Shown here: positions 38,501 through 52,900 of the stretch, in pieces
How the letters are laid out: every line of letters starts with the position of its first letter
How positions within the stretch are numbered: the stretch's first letter is position 1
Origin: Pyronema omphalodes
Taxonomy: Eukaryota; Ascomycota; Pezizomycetes; Pezizales; Pyronemataceae
Length of the DNA: 64,000 nucleotides
Direction of reading: 5' to 3'
Assembly: GCA_024516155.1 (NCBI GenBank)
Contig: JAJJXM010000038.1
Coordinates: forward strand, 310,001 to 374,000
Made by a program: the position numbers and the translations under genes
The notes under the pieces: model-generated
Seen by the model: only the letters and a program-made list of their open reading frames with translations
Told to the model about the DNA's origin: nothing
The model's database searches: none

Positions 38501-41500
38501 TCTAGTAGATTTGCTGGGGATAATGGTTATGTGGTTTAGCATGATGGGTCATGAGTCCTGATGCGATGGTAGGGTGGTTGATAGGTGATAGGTGATAGGT
38601 GTATGACATATGACATATGTGCTGGTTGTTTTGGCTGGATTAGCTGTGGACTGTGGACTGTAGACTGTGGGGTTTTGGCGGCATGGGTAGAAGGATTGAT
38701 CGAAGTCACAGTTATTTTGTTTACGATTTATTTCATGATGACGCATGGCAGGTAGAGGATAGATGTGATGATTGATGAATCATGATTGATGATTGAGGTT
38801 ATACTATGATCTGGTAGCTGGCTGCTGCGGGACCTGGGTATAGTTTAGTATAGTGGAGTGTGGTGTAGTGTAGTGTAGTGTAGTGTGGTGTGGTGTAGTG
38901 TAGTGTGGTGTGGTGTAGTATAGTATAGCCAATGATGGTTCAAACTTCAGATACATACATAACGTTTAACGTTTACAACACCAGTATAACGCATAACAGA
39001 TACAGAGAGAGAAAATGAGACATGGGGAGTCTATGTAGACTAGCTTGTATTTCTTCTTCTTTTCTTCTTCTTTTCTTTTCTTTTCTTTTTGAAGCTCATA
39101 TGTACAGCACAGGCATCCGATGGTTTTCTTTCATCGGTTAATCGGGTTGATTAGATGGATTAACTGGATTAACTGGATTAACTGGCGTAATTTAGTTGAT
39201 TGGGTTGATTGGGTTGATTTGGTGGATTTGGTTGATTGGGTTGATTGAATTAGAAACGTGGTGTATGTATGTGTCACGGTTATCGGTTTGATAACGTATA
39301 AAGAAAAATCTAGATTTACTAGGTTTTGCTGGGCTTTCTTGGAGTTTATAAGACTAGACTATACCACACTATACCCCACTAAACCCTACTAAGCCATGCT
39401 CTACCCAACTTAACCATGCTTTACCATGCTACACCGTGCTAGACTCTACTAGCCTCAACTATTCATTACCCCCCCACGACAACCAGTAAATAACGCTTAC
39501 CGAAAAGTCCAGGCCCGGGGTTTTGTTGAAGACAGTGGCAGTGGCAGTGCAGTATAATCTCTAGCCTGGGCAGCCTAATGTAAGTGTTAGTTTTAGTGGG
39601 TGAGAGGTGTAACGTTTATTTGTTGGGGAGTTGGGGACATGGACTGTACATAGCCCCTGGCGTTAAATGCTTGATGTTTATTGTTCCTTCCGAGTCCCTG
39701 GAGGTGATGTCACGTGGGTGCTTGGTATGACAATTATCCGGACCTTGGAAATAGAGTGCCGAGATTTTTGAAGGTGAAGGTTATATATGTATGTGACATC
39801 GGAATGATTCATGTAGAGTACATACGCCGAGGACAGAGCTCGGATAAGCTGGGTGTATGAGGTATGCCCTGAAGATCATTTCAAGAACTTTGTGGCTGGC
39901 TTGGTACGCATCACCTATGATAGAGTCCAGGGTCTATGTCTGTGTTCCTGAGTACTCAGTAGCGAGGTGGTAAACCTTGGATAGAGAAGCTATCATATGG
40001 TATATCAACACTGGAAAGACAAGGTAAGCTACGGTAGGTCCATAGCTAACCAACACCTTTGAGCTTCCTCAGAGGTTGAGGTCGAGATCAAGTAACGGTT
40101 ATCCAAAGAGCTGCGTAACCCTCAACTTTTCTTGAAGCTCAAAGTCAGCTCACTCTAGACCCTCACTCTAACGTGCTGATCCGATCTGATCTAGACAGGG
40201 CAGCTCGCTTTGCGGGGAGAGCTACTCTAGATAGATACCATATACCCTACCCTAGCGGAGGTTATTCTTCCGTCATCCGTTCCACCTCAGGTTCTTTCAA
40301 GGGGGGCTAGAGTTGATGTTGTCCCGTCTTTATACTCTCCATACTTGTAATGTCACTTCCCATCACTCGGCATATCTCGGCAAGATTGTCCAATGATATG
40401 TATTCCATGGGCGGTAGAGCGGATACATCCCTATACATAGTAGGATCTCAAACGGTTGGCCGGGGTTGATATCTAAACGAGCATTACTTCGTCAACGAAT
40501 CCCATCTTTACCATCTCCGGTGAAGTTATCGCTAGTTCAAAAAAAGTTAGTTGTTGTGGCTTTTGACATTCCCGAATGAAGGATGAGCACATATCGCCGG
40601 TGATGGCGATGCTCTGCTCTGCGCTATGGTTTGCCGCCGGGCTTGTATGTACATAGCAGTCGCCGCACTCAATTTTGATGAGCTCGGTGGGGCTTACCTT
40701 ACCGAGTTGATGATTTAATTCGCGTTATGTATGTGCGCGTTGAGCTCAAATCGGAATGTGATGAATGCTGCGTTGCCTCGTTGCTTTGCTTCGTTCTTCG
40801 TTGCTTCGTTCCGAACCCGCGGTTCCTGTCGCTCGTTGCTCTAAGATACGGGTTGCAAGCGCCGAAGTTACCCGTCTCCGGGTTACCTAGGACAAGACAG
40901 CTTTATTAAGGCACAGCATGCCGATCTTCACCGTGCTCAGTTCAAGCTTGGAGCTGTCAACCCCGGCCTGTTACTGGTAAGAAGCCTGGACTCGGGTTGA
41001 ATTTAACGTGCTCGGGCTAAAAAGTCCCTGTAGTTAGAAGCTTCGAAACGAAACCCCGCGTAAAGTAACTTATTCATCTGATCTACACAGCTTTTCAATT
41101 CCTTATTTCTTCGAAGCTTGAAATAATTTTTGGAGTTCGAGAAGCTCGTGTATTTCCGGAGCTCAGACTGAGATAACTCATCAGAGCTACCGGTGAATAA
41201 GGAGCATAGCATAGCATAGCATAGCATGCTACTGCCAGATTACACTCATACTGCTTGATCCCCATGCTCCATGCTCCATGCTCCTCCGCTTCCATGCTTC
41301 CCGTCCTCGGTGCTAGGGTCTGAATGGCGTTGTTGGGGGCTCAACAGAAACGCGTGAGAGTGTGCTGGATCAAAAAGAAGATCGACGAATACAGAGAGAT
41401 CAGAGATGAAGCAGGATTCAAAGGTGCATACGGTGTATGTAGATGAGAAGAGTGCGATGTAGGAGGTGTGTCTAAAGAAGATGGGCGGGCAGGTGGATAT

Positions 41501-42505
41501 GCTTAATGGGAGGTTTCAATCCTCGTGCTCAGCCCGCTGCGGAGAAGAGACGGAGGTGGAAGAGTGACAGAGTCAGAGTCAGAGTTACTCCATGAAGTCA
41601 GGAACCGGATTCTTCTACGAGGAAACAACCAAAGGATCACGGCGGAAACTGAAGGAAGTGAAGATGGAGCCAGACGTGGAAGACGGGTGAAGGAGGGGGA
41701 AGGAGCGAGCCACGAGTATGAGCGGAGGGGTGTGACAGCTGTGTCCGTCACCCTGTGTGTCTGCCCCTCCTTGCCCCTCCAGCACACACCTTTCATCATC
41801 CCCCCCCCCCCCCCCACCCATCCCACCACCGCCGGAGCGATGGAGCGTTGGTTGTCACTTAGGCGTTACTAGTGTCCAATCACGGTTACACAGCCCGCAC
41901 GCTAGTGGTCGTTGGGGAAAATCCAACACCCCAGAGCCCCAAAAGTTTTTCCCAACGCCCAGGCAAAATTTCTTCGAGTAACCAACATCATCGAAAGGGT
42001 GATGCGCTTGTCACTCTTTAGTCCACGCGAAATTCATCTGCAGGGATCAATTTCCTGCAAATTCAAAAAATTGTACATTCCTATTGGTCCATATTTCCAC
42101 CATTCACTGTCTTGGCGTTCGAGCATACCTGGTCCTGGTGAACCCGCATCAACTATCACCACTACGCAGTACAACCAATTATACCTCCACAACTTACTGA
42201 TACCCATACACACCTCCTCACCACCGAGGTTCTTCTACCAGACCATCGCCGCATTTCCCTTTCCCCTTCTACCCTTCTTCCCCCGCAATCGAATACCCTA
42301 CCACATTTGCAGTGCATCACCAGTAGCCGCCGTTGTGTTCTTCGTTTCCTCGTTCGCTTCGTCGCCTTACTTGCGCCACTCTATCCGTGCTTGCCGTCCG
42401 TTCAAGCTAATATCTGCCTTTAATTGTTCAACCCCTCGGTGCCCGCCTCGAGGTTTGAGCTACATCCGTCACCCAAGGGTTTCATCAATTCGAAAAATAT
42501 ATACT
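35580..42505. other. 6.9-kb gene-poor region ending in the ACC1 leader
   Basis: No gene recognised on either strand. It carries many simple repeats: TAAA (38224-38246), ACCTTT x4 (38261-38284), TAGTG/TGGTG (38850-38930), CTTCTTTT (39049-39090), GGGTTGATT (about 39185-39245), AGCAT (41206-41228), CATGCTC (41262-41282) and a poly-C run (41800-41815). A short inverted repeat around AGGTGGAGGTGGAGGT (36664-36679 versus 36749-36762) brackets ~70 bp. The last 500 bp are pyrimidine-rich and remain open in the ACC1 frame (see findings). Confidence 0.5.
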
Positions 42506-45500
42506 ATGGCCGAGACAACAGCAGCACCAAGCGGCCATGCCCGCTCTGGTTCGGTCTACGCATCAAAGTTCAAGCTCCCCGACCACTTTTACGGAGGAAA
42601 CAGTCTAGAAACCGCTGCCCCTTCAAAGGTGAAGGACTTTGTTGCGGCAAATGATGGACACACTGTGATCACCAAGGTTGGTTCTCCTTTCCAAAGTTCA
42701 CCAGTCGGCCGAAACCCTTCCCCGCATTGCCCCGCCCCCGCAGCCCTAAACCACCTCCAAGCTCATGCACGATGGAAACTAAACATTGTGTTTCAATTCT
42801 TAGGTTTTGATCGCAAACAACGGTATTGCCGCCGTCAAAGAGATTAGAAGTGTAAGAAAATGGGCGTACGAGACTTTTGGAAATGAGCGGGCGATACAGT
42901 TTACCGTTATGGCGACGCCGGAGGATCTCCAGGCCAACGCGGACTACATTAGAATGGCAGACCAGTACGTAGAGGTATGAAAGCTACACATTCCGGGAAC
43001 CTGGAATACCTTCAGAGGTGGCAATGCATAGCTAATACCCGCCATAGGTACCTGGTGGAACTAATAATAATAACTACGCCAACGTAGAGTTGATCGTAGA
43101 TGTTGCGGAGCGCATGGGAGTACACGCCGTGTGGGCTGGATGGTTCGTACAAGCTCCTTTGGAAGCTCCGATCAAGTTCTAACCGTGTCATAGGGGTCAC
43201 GCGAGTGAAAACCCTCTCCTCCCCGAGTCGCTTGCGGCATCAAAACAGAAAATTGTGTTCATTGGACCACCCGGATCGGCGATGAGATCTCTTGGAGACA
43301 AGATTTCATCCACCATTGTCGCACAGCACGCAGAGGTCCCCTGTATCCCATGGAGTGGAACTGGCGTTGACAAGGTCGAGGTCGGAGAGGATGGACTGGT
43401 TACTGTCTCCGACGACGTTTACCAGCAGGGATGCACCAAGACCGCCGAGGAGGCATTGGAGAAGGCCAGATTAATTGGATTCCCCGTCATGATCAAGGCT
43501 TCCGAGGGAGGAGGAGGAAAGGGTATCCGTAAGGTCGAGTCCGAGGAGGGATTCACCCAGCTCTACAACCAGGTTGCTGGTGAGGTTCCCGGTTCGCCTA
43601 TCTTCGTCATGAAGCTCGCCGGAAGCGCTCGTCACTTGGAGGTCCAGCTTCTTGCTGACCAATACGGAAACAACATCTCCCTCTCCGGACGTGACTGTTC
43701 CGTTCAGAGACGACACCAGAAGATTATTGAGGAGGCTCCCGTCACCATTGCTAAGCAGGATACTTTCCAGGCTATGGAGCGCGCTGCCGTCAGATTGGGA
43801 AGACTTGTCGGATATGTCTCGGCTGGTACCGTTGAATACCTCTACTCCCACGCAGATGACAAGTTCTACTTCTTGGAGTTGAACCCCCGTCTTCAGGTCG
43901 AGCACCCTACCACTGAGATGGTTACCGGTGTCAACCTTCCCGCTGCCCAGCTTCAGATTGCTATGGGTATTCCCCTTCACAGAATCCGTGACATTCGTTT
44001 GTTGTACGGAGTCAACCCCAACACCTCTTCCGAGATCGACTTCGACTTCTCCAAGGAGGGTTCTGAGACCACCCAGCGCCGCCCTACCCCCAAGGGACAC
44101 TGTACCGCTTGTCGTATCACCTCCGAGGATCCCGGTGAGGGATTCAAGCCCTCAAACGGAATGATGCACGAGTTGAACTTCCGTTCCTCCTCTAACGTAT
44201 GGGGTTACTTCTCCGTCTCCACCGCCGGAGGTATCCATTCCTTCTCCGACTCTCAGTTTGGTCACATTTTCGCCTACGGAGAGACCCGTTCTGCTTCCCG
44301 TAAGCACATGGTTGTTGCCTTGAAGGAATTGAGCATTCGTGGTGACTTCAGAACCACCGTCGAGTACCTCATTAAGTTGTTGGAGACTCCCGCTTTCGAG
44401 GACAACACCATCACTACTGGATGGTTGGACGAGCTTATCTCCAAGAAGCTCACCTCCGAGCGCCCTGACCCCATCGTTGCCGTCGTTTGCGGAGCTGTCG
44501 CTAAGGCTCACATCGCCAGCGAGGCTTGCGTTTCCGAGTACAAGGCGTGCTTGGAGAAGGGACAGGTCCCCGCCAAGGACACCCTTAAGACCGTTTTCCC
44601 CGTTGACTTCATTTACGAGGGTACTAGATACAAGTTTACCGCCACTCGCTCTAGCCACGACTCCTACAACCTCTTCGTGAACGGTTCCAAGACCACCGTT
44701 GGTGTCTGGGCTCTTTCTGACGGAGGTCTTTTGGTCCTTCTCGATGGAAAGTCCCACAACGTCTACTGGAAGGAGGAGGTTTCCGCCACTCGTCTCTCTG
44801 TTGACAGCAAGACCTGTCTCCTTGAGCAGGAGAACGACCCCACTCAGCTCCGTACTCCTTCCCCCGGAAAGCTCGTCAAGTTCCTGGTTGAGAACGGCGA
44901 CCACGTCAAGAAGGGACAGGCCTACGCTGAGGTAGAGGTCATGAAGATGTACATGCCTCTCCTCACCGCTGAGGACGGAATTGTCCAGTTTGTTAAGCAG
45001 CCCGGTGCCACCCTTGAGGCCGGAGACATCATCGGAATTCTCGCCCTTGATGACCCCAGCCGTGTTAAGCATGCTGCTCCCTTCTCCGGACAGCTTCCCG
45101 CCTTTGGACCCCCCAGAATTGTTGGAAACAAGCCTTCCCAGCGCTTTGCCACTCTCCACAACATTCTCGTTAACATCCTTGACGGATACGACAACCAGAT
45201 GGTCTTGTCCAACACCCTCAAGGAGCTTATCGAGGTTCTTCGTAACCCTGAGCTTCCCTACGGAGAGTTCTCTGCTCAGTTCTCTGCGCTCCACTCTCGT
45301 ATGCCCAGCAAGCTTGACCAGACCCTTTCCCAGATCATTGAAAAGGCGAAGTCTCGCAACGCTGAGTTCCCTGCCAAGCAGCTCCACAAGGCTCTTGAGA
45401 AGTTCTTGGCCGAGAGCGTCGCTCCCGCTGATGTCGAGATGATGAAGCAGTCCCTTGCTCCTCTCATCAAGGTTATGGATGATTACGCCGATGGACTCAA

Positions 45501-48500
45501 GGCTCACGAGTACAACGTTTTCATTGCATTCTTGCAGAACTTTGTCAACGTTGAGAAGCTCTTCTCTGGATACAACACCCGTGAGGAGGACATTATTCTC
45601 AAGCTCCGTGACGAGAACAAGGATGACATTTCTAAGGCTGTTAGCACCGTCTTCTCTCACAGCCGTGTTGGAGCCAAGAACAACTTGGTTCTTGCCATCC
45701 TTGAGGAGTACCGTCCCAGCAAGCCCGAAAACACCCAAGTTGCCAAGTACTTCCGTCCTGTTCTTCAGCAGCTTACTGAGCTTGAGACTCGTGCTACCGC
45801 CAAGGTTTCCTTGAAGGCCCGTGAGGTGCTCATCCAGTGCTCTCTTCCTTCTTTGGAGGAGCGCGCCTCTCAGATGGAGCACATTCTCCGCTCTTCCGTT
45901 GTCGAGTCTCGCTACGGAGAGACTGGATGGGAGCACCGTACCCCCTCTATTGAGGCCCTCCGTGAGGTCATTGACTCCAAGTTCACCGTCTTTGACGTTC
46001 TCCCTACCTTCTTTGACCACGCCGACCCTTGGGTTTCTTTGGCCGCTTTGGAGGTTTACATCCGCCGTGCTTACCGTGCTTACAAGATCCACGCCATTCA
46101 CTACCAGGGAACTGACTCTGACCCTCCATTCGTTCTTACCTGGGACTTCCAGATGAGAAAGGTTGGTGTTGCAGAGTACGGTGCTACCCAGCCCTCCACC
46201 CCTGCCACTCCCGTTTCTGAGAATGGAAACCCCTTCTCTAAGCGTGTTGGATCCATCTCCGATCTTTCTTTCTTGGTTGCCAAGTCTGGTGAGGAGCCTG
46301 TCCGCAAGGGAGTCATCGTCCCTGTTTCCTTCTTGGACGAGGTTGAGGAGTCTTTGGCCAAGGCTATTGAGTTCATTCCCCGCCGTGCTGAGAAGTCTCA
46401 GCCCGCTCCTGCCTTGATGGCCAACCTTGAGGGACGTCGTCGCCCTGCCGCCATCACCACCCAGAACGAGGATGATGAGGACATGTCCGCTGTCTGCAAC
46501 GTCGCCATCCGTGATGTTGAGTCCAAGGACGACAAGGAGGTTTTGGACCGTATCCAGCCCCTTGTTGATGACGTCAAGGAGGACCTTATTGCCCGTGGTA
46601 TCCGTCGTATCACTTTTGTCTGTGGTCACCAGGACGGTTCCTACCCCGCCTACTTCACCTTCAGATGGCCCCACTTCAAGGAGGAGGAGTCCATTCGTCA
46701 CATTGAGCCTGCTCTTGCTTTCCAGCTTGAGTTGGGTCGTCTTTCCAACTTCAACATTAAGCCTGTCTTCACCGAGAACCGCAACATCCACGTCTACGAG
46801 GCGATTGGAAAGGAGTCTCCCGCTGACAAGCGTTACTTCACCCGTGCTGTTGTCCGTGCTGGAAGACTTCGTGATGAAATCCCTACCACCGACTACCTCA
46901 TCTCCGAGACTGACCGTCTTGTCAACGACATCTTGGATGCCATGGAGATTATCGGAAACAACAACTCCGATCTTAACCACATCTTCATCAACTTCTCCCC
47001 TGTCTTCCCTCTTGGACCTGAGGAGATTGAGCCTGCTCTTGGTGGTTTCATTGAGCGTTTCGGACGCCGTCTCTGGAGACTCCGTGTCACTGGTGCTGAG
47101 ATCCGTATTGTTTGCACTGACCCTGAGACTGGTGCTTCTTTCCCCATCCGTGCCATCATCCAGAACGTCTCTGGATACGTCGTCCAGGTCGAGATGTACG
47201 CTGAGCGCAAGTCTGAGCAGGGCCAGTGGGTCTTCCACTCCATTGGATCCAAGCCCGGCTCCATGCACCTCCGCCCTACTACCACTCCCTACGCTGCGAA
47301 GGAGTGGCTCCAGCCCAAGCGTTACAAGGCCCACCTTATGGGTACCCAGTACGTTTACGACTTCCCTGACCTCTTCCGCCAGGCTGTCTTCCAGTCATGG
47401 CGCAAGCTTGCTCAGACTCTCCCTGCTGTGAAGGAGAAGATGCCCGACCAGTCCGAGTGCCTTGAGTACTCTGAGCTCATCGTTGATGAGAATGGAGAGC
47501 TTGCTGAGGTTCAGCGTGAGCCTGGAACCAACACCCACGGTATGGTTGGATGGATCCTCACTGCCAAGACCCCCGAGTACCCCCGTGGACGTCGCTTCAT
47601 CATCATTGCCAACGACATCACCTTCAAGATTGGATCTTTCGGGCCCCAGGAGGATATCTTTTTCAACAAGTGTACCGAGCTTGCCCGCCGCCTTGGTATC
47701 CCTCGTATCTACCTCTCTGCCAACTCTGGTGCCCGTATCGGTGTTGCTGAGGAGTTGATTCCTCACTTCTCCGTTGCATGGAACGATGCTGAGAAGCCCG
47801 AGCTTGGATTCAAGTACCTCTACCTTACCCCTGATGTCTACAAGCGCTTCGGTGCTTCCAAGAAGAAGGAGGTTATTGCTGAGCGTATTGTTGAGGATGG
47901 TGAGGAGCGTTACAAGATCAACACCATTGTCGGTGCTGAGGACGGTCTCGGAGTTGAGTGTTTGAGAGGATCTGGTTTGATTGCTGGAGCTACTTCCCGC
48001 GCTTACGAGGACATCTTCACCATTACCCTCGTTACTTGCCGTTCCGTCGGTATTGGTGCTTACTTGGTCCGTCTCGGACAGCGTGCTATCCAGATTGAGG
48101 GCCAGCCCATCGTAAGTAGTAACCTTTCATGAACTTTGATATGATGCTAACGATTTATAGATTCTTACTGGAGCTCCTGCCATCAACAAGTTGCTCGGAC
48201 GTGAGGTCTACACCTCTAACTTGCAGCTCGGAGGAACCCAGATTATGTACAAGAACGGTGTTTCCCACCTTACTGCTACTGACGACTACGAGGGAGTCCA
48301 GAAGATCATCGAGTGGATGTCGTTCGTTCCTGAGCGCAAGGGAGCTCCCGTTCCCATTTCCCCCGCTGTCGACGGATGGGACCGTGATGTCACTTTCGTT
48401 CCCCCCAACAAGGAGACCTACGACTGCCGCTGGCTCATCGCCGGAAAGGAGACCGAGAACGGATTCGAGTCCGGATTGTTCGACAAGGGATCCTTCCAGG

Positions 48501-49630
48501 AGACCCTTTCTGGCTGGGCTCGTACTGTCGTTGTTGGACGTGCTCGTCTTGCTGGTATTCCCATTGGAGTTATCGCCGTTGAGACTCGCTCTGTAGAGAA
48601 CGTCTCTCCTGCCGACCCTGCCAACCCCGACTCCACTGAGACTCTCGCCCTTGAGGCCGGTCAGGTTTGGTACCCCAACTCTGCCTTCAAGACTGCCCAG
48701 GCCATCAACGACTTCAACCACGGAGAGCAGCTTCCCTTGATGATTCTTGCCAACTGGCGTGGATTCTCTGGAGGACAGCGCGACATGTACAACGAGGTCC
48801 TCAAGTACGGATCTTACATCGTCGATGCTCTCGTCAAGTACGAGCAGCCCATCTTCGTGTACATTCCTCCCTTCGGAGAGCTTCGTGGAGGATCCTGGGT
48901 CGTCGTCGACCCCACCATCAACGAGAACATGATGGAGATGTACGCCGACGAGGAGTCCCGTGCTGGAGTCCTTGAGCCTGAGGGAATTGTCGGTATCAAG
49001 TTCCGTCGCGAGAAGCAGCTTGACACCATGGCACGTCTTGATGCCACTTACGGAGCCCTCCGTCGTCGTGCTGCCGAGAAGGACCTTACCCCCGAGGAGC
49101 AGAACGAGATCAAGGCCAAGATGTCCGAGCGTGAGCAGCTCTTGTTGCCCGTCTACGCCCAGGTTACCTTGCAGTTCGCCGACCTTCACGACCGCGCTGG
49201 AAGAATGATGGCAAAGGGTGTCATCCGCATGCCTCTTACTTGGCAGCACGCCCGTCGCTTCTTCTACTGGCGTCTTCGCCGTAGATTGAACGAGGAGCTC
49301 TTCCTCAAGAAGATGGCCTCTGCTGACAAGTCTTCTACTCGCGCTGAGAACTTGGAGCGTCTGAAGTCCCTTGTTGTCGACGATGAGAGCAGCACTGTCT
49401 TTGAGGACAACGACAGATTGGTCGCCAACTGGTACGAGGAGAACATGAAGGACATTTTGCAGAAGATCGACGGATTGAAGCAGGATGGTGTTGCCGCCCA
49501 GGTTGCCTCTTTGATTGAGGAGAACGGAAAGCACGCTCTCCGTGGTGTTGCTTTGGCTCTTGGAAAGTTGCCCGCTGAGCAGAGAGAGAACATCTTGAAG
49601 CTTCTTGCCAACCCCCCTGCTAGCAACTGA
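42506..49630 (+). CDS. ACC1: Acetyl-CoA carboxylase
   Basis: Multidomain biotin enzyme making malonyl-CoA for fatty-acid synthesis. Exons 42506-42676, 42804-42974, 43048-43142, 43194-48111 and 48161-49630 give 2274 aa. Introns are 127, 73, 51 and 49 nt, the last two with CTAAC branch sites. The biotin carboxylase domain covers ~30-540: [19 protein letters not shown]-grasp GGGGKGIR, and the catalytic region [16 protein letters not shown]. Biotin is carried on Lys730 in EVMKM. The large central domain (~780-1480) follows. Carboxyltransferase covers ~1540-2180, with [13 protein letters not shown] in the N-half and [13 protein letters not shown] plus the [11 protein letters not shown] segment in the C-half. 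Codons are strongly biased toward C/G-ending optimal ones, as expected for a highly expressed gene; this also creates very long antisense open frames. The start is the ATG in TATACTATGG; the frame is open far upstream. Confidence 0.97.
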
Positions 49631-49900
49631 ATTCCATCGGTGGCAGCGGAGGGAGAGGTGATGAGGATGATGGAGGAACAGGGAAGAGGTATTATCGATG
49701 GAGGAGTGAAGGATAAGAAAAGGAATAGGAGGGATGCGAATAGTTTGGATGCAATTATGAAAACAAGAGATAGAAATGGTAACATGGAGGATATGGATTA
49801 TAAGGGTAACGGGCGTTTAACAAGGGGTTTTACGGGTTATGGATTACTTGCAGCGGTTGTGCTTGCGGGTTCGGTTTATATGGGAGGAAAAAGTGGTTAG
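49631..49900 (+). other. In-frame 89-codon open extension after the ACC1 stop, ending in a membrane-anchor-like segment
   Basis: Directly after the TGA (49628-49630) the same frame stays open for 89 codons to a TAG at 49898-49900. The conceptual peptide is charged and hydrophilic (MRMMEEQGRGIIDGGVKDKK, NRRDANSLDAIMKTRDRNG), then ends with a ~19-residue hydrophobic stretch GYGLLAAVVLAGSVYMGG and a short GKSG tail, the layout of a tail anchor. Codon use (AGG, GGA, TTA) differs sharply from ACC1. It could be a readthrough tail, a separate ~80-aa ORF (ATG at 49661), or an open 3' UTR. Confidence 0.35.
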
Positions 49901-52900
49901 AAGAAAGACAAAATTCGGGTAAAGAAACGTTATGGGTTTTATTTCTTATGTTTTGGGATAGGTACATATGGGAGGAATGCGTTGGGATGGATATATCTAT
50001 GGTTTTTTTTATTTGGTTTTTTGTTGTGGTTTTAGACGAATTTTTTTTGTTTTTTTCTTTTCTTTTCTGTAGTTTTTATTTTCCTTAGGTACATACAATT
50101 GATGTTTCTTTTTTTCTCTCTGGAAATTGCTCTGAGACTCCTTTGATTGTGATGTGATGTGATGTGACATACTTTGGATGTGGTAGCTATGCGTACGCAA
50201 TCAAGTTCGAAGTACTCGCAAAGTATCATAAATCGAGCGCACCTTATGATTCTCACACAGCAGCACAACCACCATAACCCCAAGCACTCAATTTGGAGTC
50301 AGGATTCATCGTTCAACTGTCTTGTTATACCTGATTTCAATCCTAATTATTAGGCGTATTAAACAATATCTGATGCTTGATAAAAGGAAGTACTCTAGTC
50401 TCTTTGCTATTTGCAGTTGTAGTTGTAGTTGTAGTTGTGATTGTGGTTATATGGCGCCCATGAGCGGATAGGGAATAGGGGATAAGGGGGTGAGGGGATA
50501 AGGTTATCAAAATCAGGCGTAGTAAAAAGAAAAGCAAAAAACACAAAAGTGCTGGATGTAGTCTTGTACCTGGGTTACGTGTATCAGAGTATCAGCTATC
50601 AGAGTATCAGAGTATCAGAGTATCAGAGTATCAGAGTATCAGAGTATCAGAGTATCAGAGTATCAGAGTATCAGAGTATCAGAGTATCAGAGTATCAGAG
50701 TATCAGAGTATCAGAGTATCAGAGTATCAGAGTATCAGAGTATCAGAGTATCAGAGTATCAGAGTATCAGAGTATCAGAGTATCAGAGTATCAGAGTATC
50801 AGAGTATCAGAGTATCAGAGTATCAGAGTATCAGAGTATCAGAGTATCAGAGTATCAGAGTATCAGAGTATCAGAGTATCATAGTAATATATAGAAGGTA
50901 ATATCAGAACTGGGGAACTGGGGAACTGGGGAACTGGGCCTGAGAAAACCGAGCCTGATAAACCGAGCCTGATAAACCGGAAACTCGAATCCACAATCAC
51001 CCTATTACAACTCTCAAACAAAAAAGCGTGGCGTAAATAACATATTTTCAGCATACTTTTTCTTTCAGTCTGCAGCTACTTTACCCTGTACCATCCCGAA
51101 ATCTTAGCGATACTTCAAGAGCATGCTTAGATATTAAAAACTTCCAATGGCCTCGAGGGTGTTTTGGCTTTTCTTTCGTCTTATCTTTCGTCTTTCGTCT
51201 TTCGTCTTTTCTTTCATCTTTTCAATTTTAACACTGGCTTGTATACTGGATACTGGCTTGGATACTAGATACTAGATATTAGATACTAAATCATAACCCA
51301 TCATCCCACCCAAAGAATCCTCAATACATCACCGTATCTTGGACCTCCTTCATCTGCTCCTTTATCTATCCATCCACATCAAGCTACAAGAATCCATACC
51401 ACGCCATCACTTAAAATATCCCGCAGAAAAAACGGCGGGTTTTCTTGATTTCCTTTAGTTTGTGCCAGATACACTCTGTCTGCGGGGATCAAAAAAAAAG
51501 GAAAGAAGGGGTTGGGTAGTGATTGGGTTTGTAATTGGAAAGATATAAGACGTGGGTAGCTGTGCGGCGTGGGTTGGGTGTTCAAGGGGGGGGGGGGGGG
51601 GGGGGGTTGGATGCTGGGTTTGAAGATGAGGTGGTAAGTATAGTGGCGGGGGAAGCCAGGAGCAGGATGAATTTGGTGTCGTTGTAGCTTATTGTACAAC
51701 GAGAGGTTGTGGGTGAGTTGTAGATATATTAGATATCTCGGAACGGGGAGGTTGGGCAGCGGTTTGATTACATAGGATACCATTGGTTTTCTGTCGAGTA
51801 GGGTATTTTGTAGGTACTACTCTGGTCTGGTTTTGACATAAAGGTGGTTGTTCTTTTTTTCTCTTTTTTGTTTTTTGATTTTTGGTTGGTATGTTGGTAT
51901 ATTGGTATGCCTGTTTGCTGTTTTTTGGTGCTGGTTTATGCGGTGTAAAGCGTTTGGGAGATTGAGAGGCATTGTTTGGTGGATTAGATTACGAAGATGG
52001 CATTTAGGGGTTTCTTTAGTGCTGAATGGGGGGTTGTGGACTTCGGTCAGTGTATGGTTCGATAGATGAATGTGATTACCTCTTGATACCGGGCTGGCGA
52101 CTGCTGCTGGGGAGGTTCGGGTTTTGGATATGCTGCCAGGCTGCCAGGTTGGGAATCTGGGAAGCTGGGATGATGGCATGATGTATAGTAAGAATACCAA
52201 TAAAAAAGCCATGATAGTTGTATGTAGTGAAGATTCTCTGCTTACATCATCTTAAATCTCCGATTCAAATCAACATCCACCAGCCAGAGCACTGTATGTT
52301 AACCAATAACCCCGTCCTTTACATATCCATTCACCGAGTATTTAAAGCTGAGACTATCCAGTCTTTCAAACTTCCAACAGGTCGATAAACTCCGCACATT
52401 CCGATCATTACTTCTCTTTGTATATGCTAGACTCAAACTCACATCTTTGACAAGTTTCACAAGTTTAACTTCACTTGATACTTGATACTTGATACTTGAT
52501 ACTCGATTTACTGCAATTGAATCCAGCCAATCCAGCATAATCAGCATAATTATTAATCAGTCATTTACATATCTTCAATACCCTTTATTCCTATTTCTTA
52601 TTCCTATTCATATTCATATTCCTATTCCTAAGCATTGCCCATGCCAACTATAAAACCCCCTTTTCTTCAGCCTAAGTACCATCCATCATCCCACGTCATA
52701 ACCTTACTGTTGGGAACGTTTAAGAATTAATCAATCAATCAATCAATCAACCATCCATCATCATTATACTCTTTTTTTTCTCTCAGTTCCAACTTACCAT
52801 GTAGTTACTACCTTAACACATTTTAATTCATGATCACTGGTTACTAGTTACTGGTTTCTCAAATATCATCATTTACATCAATTACATCAATTCCAGCCAA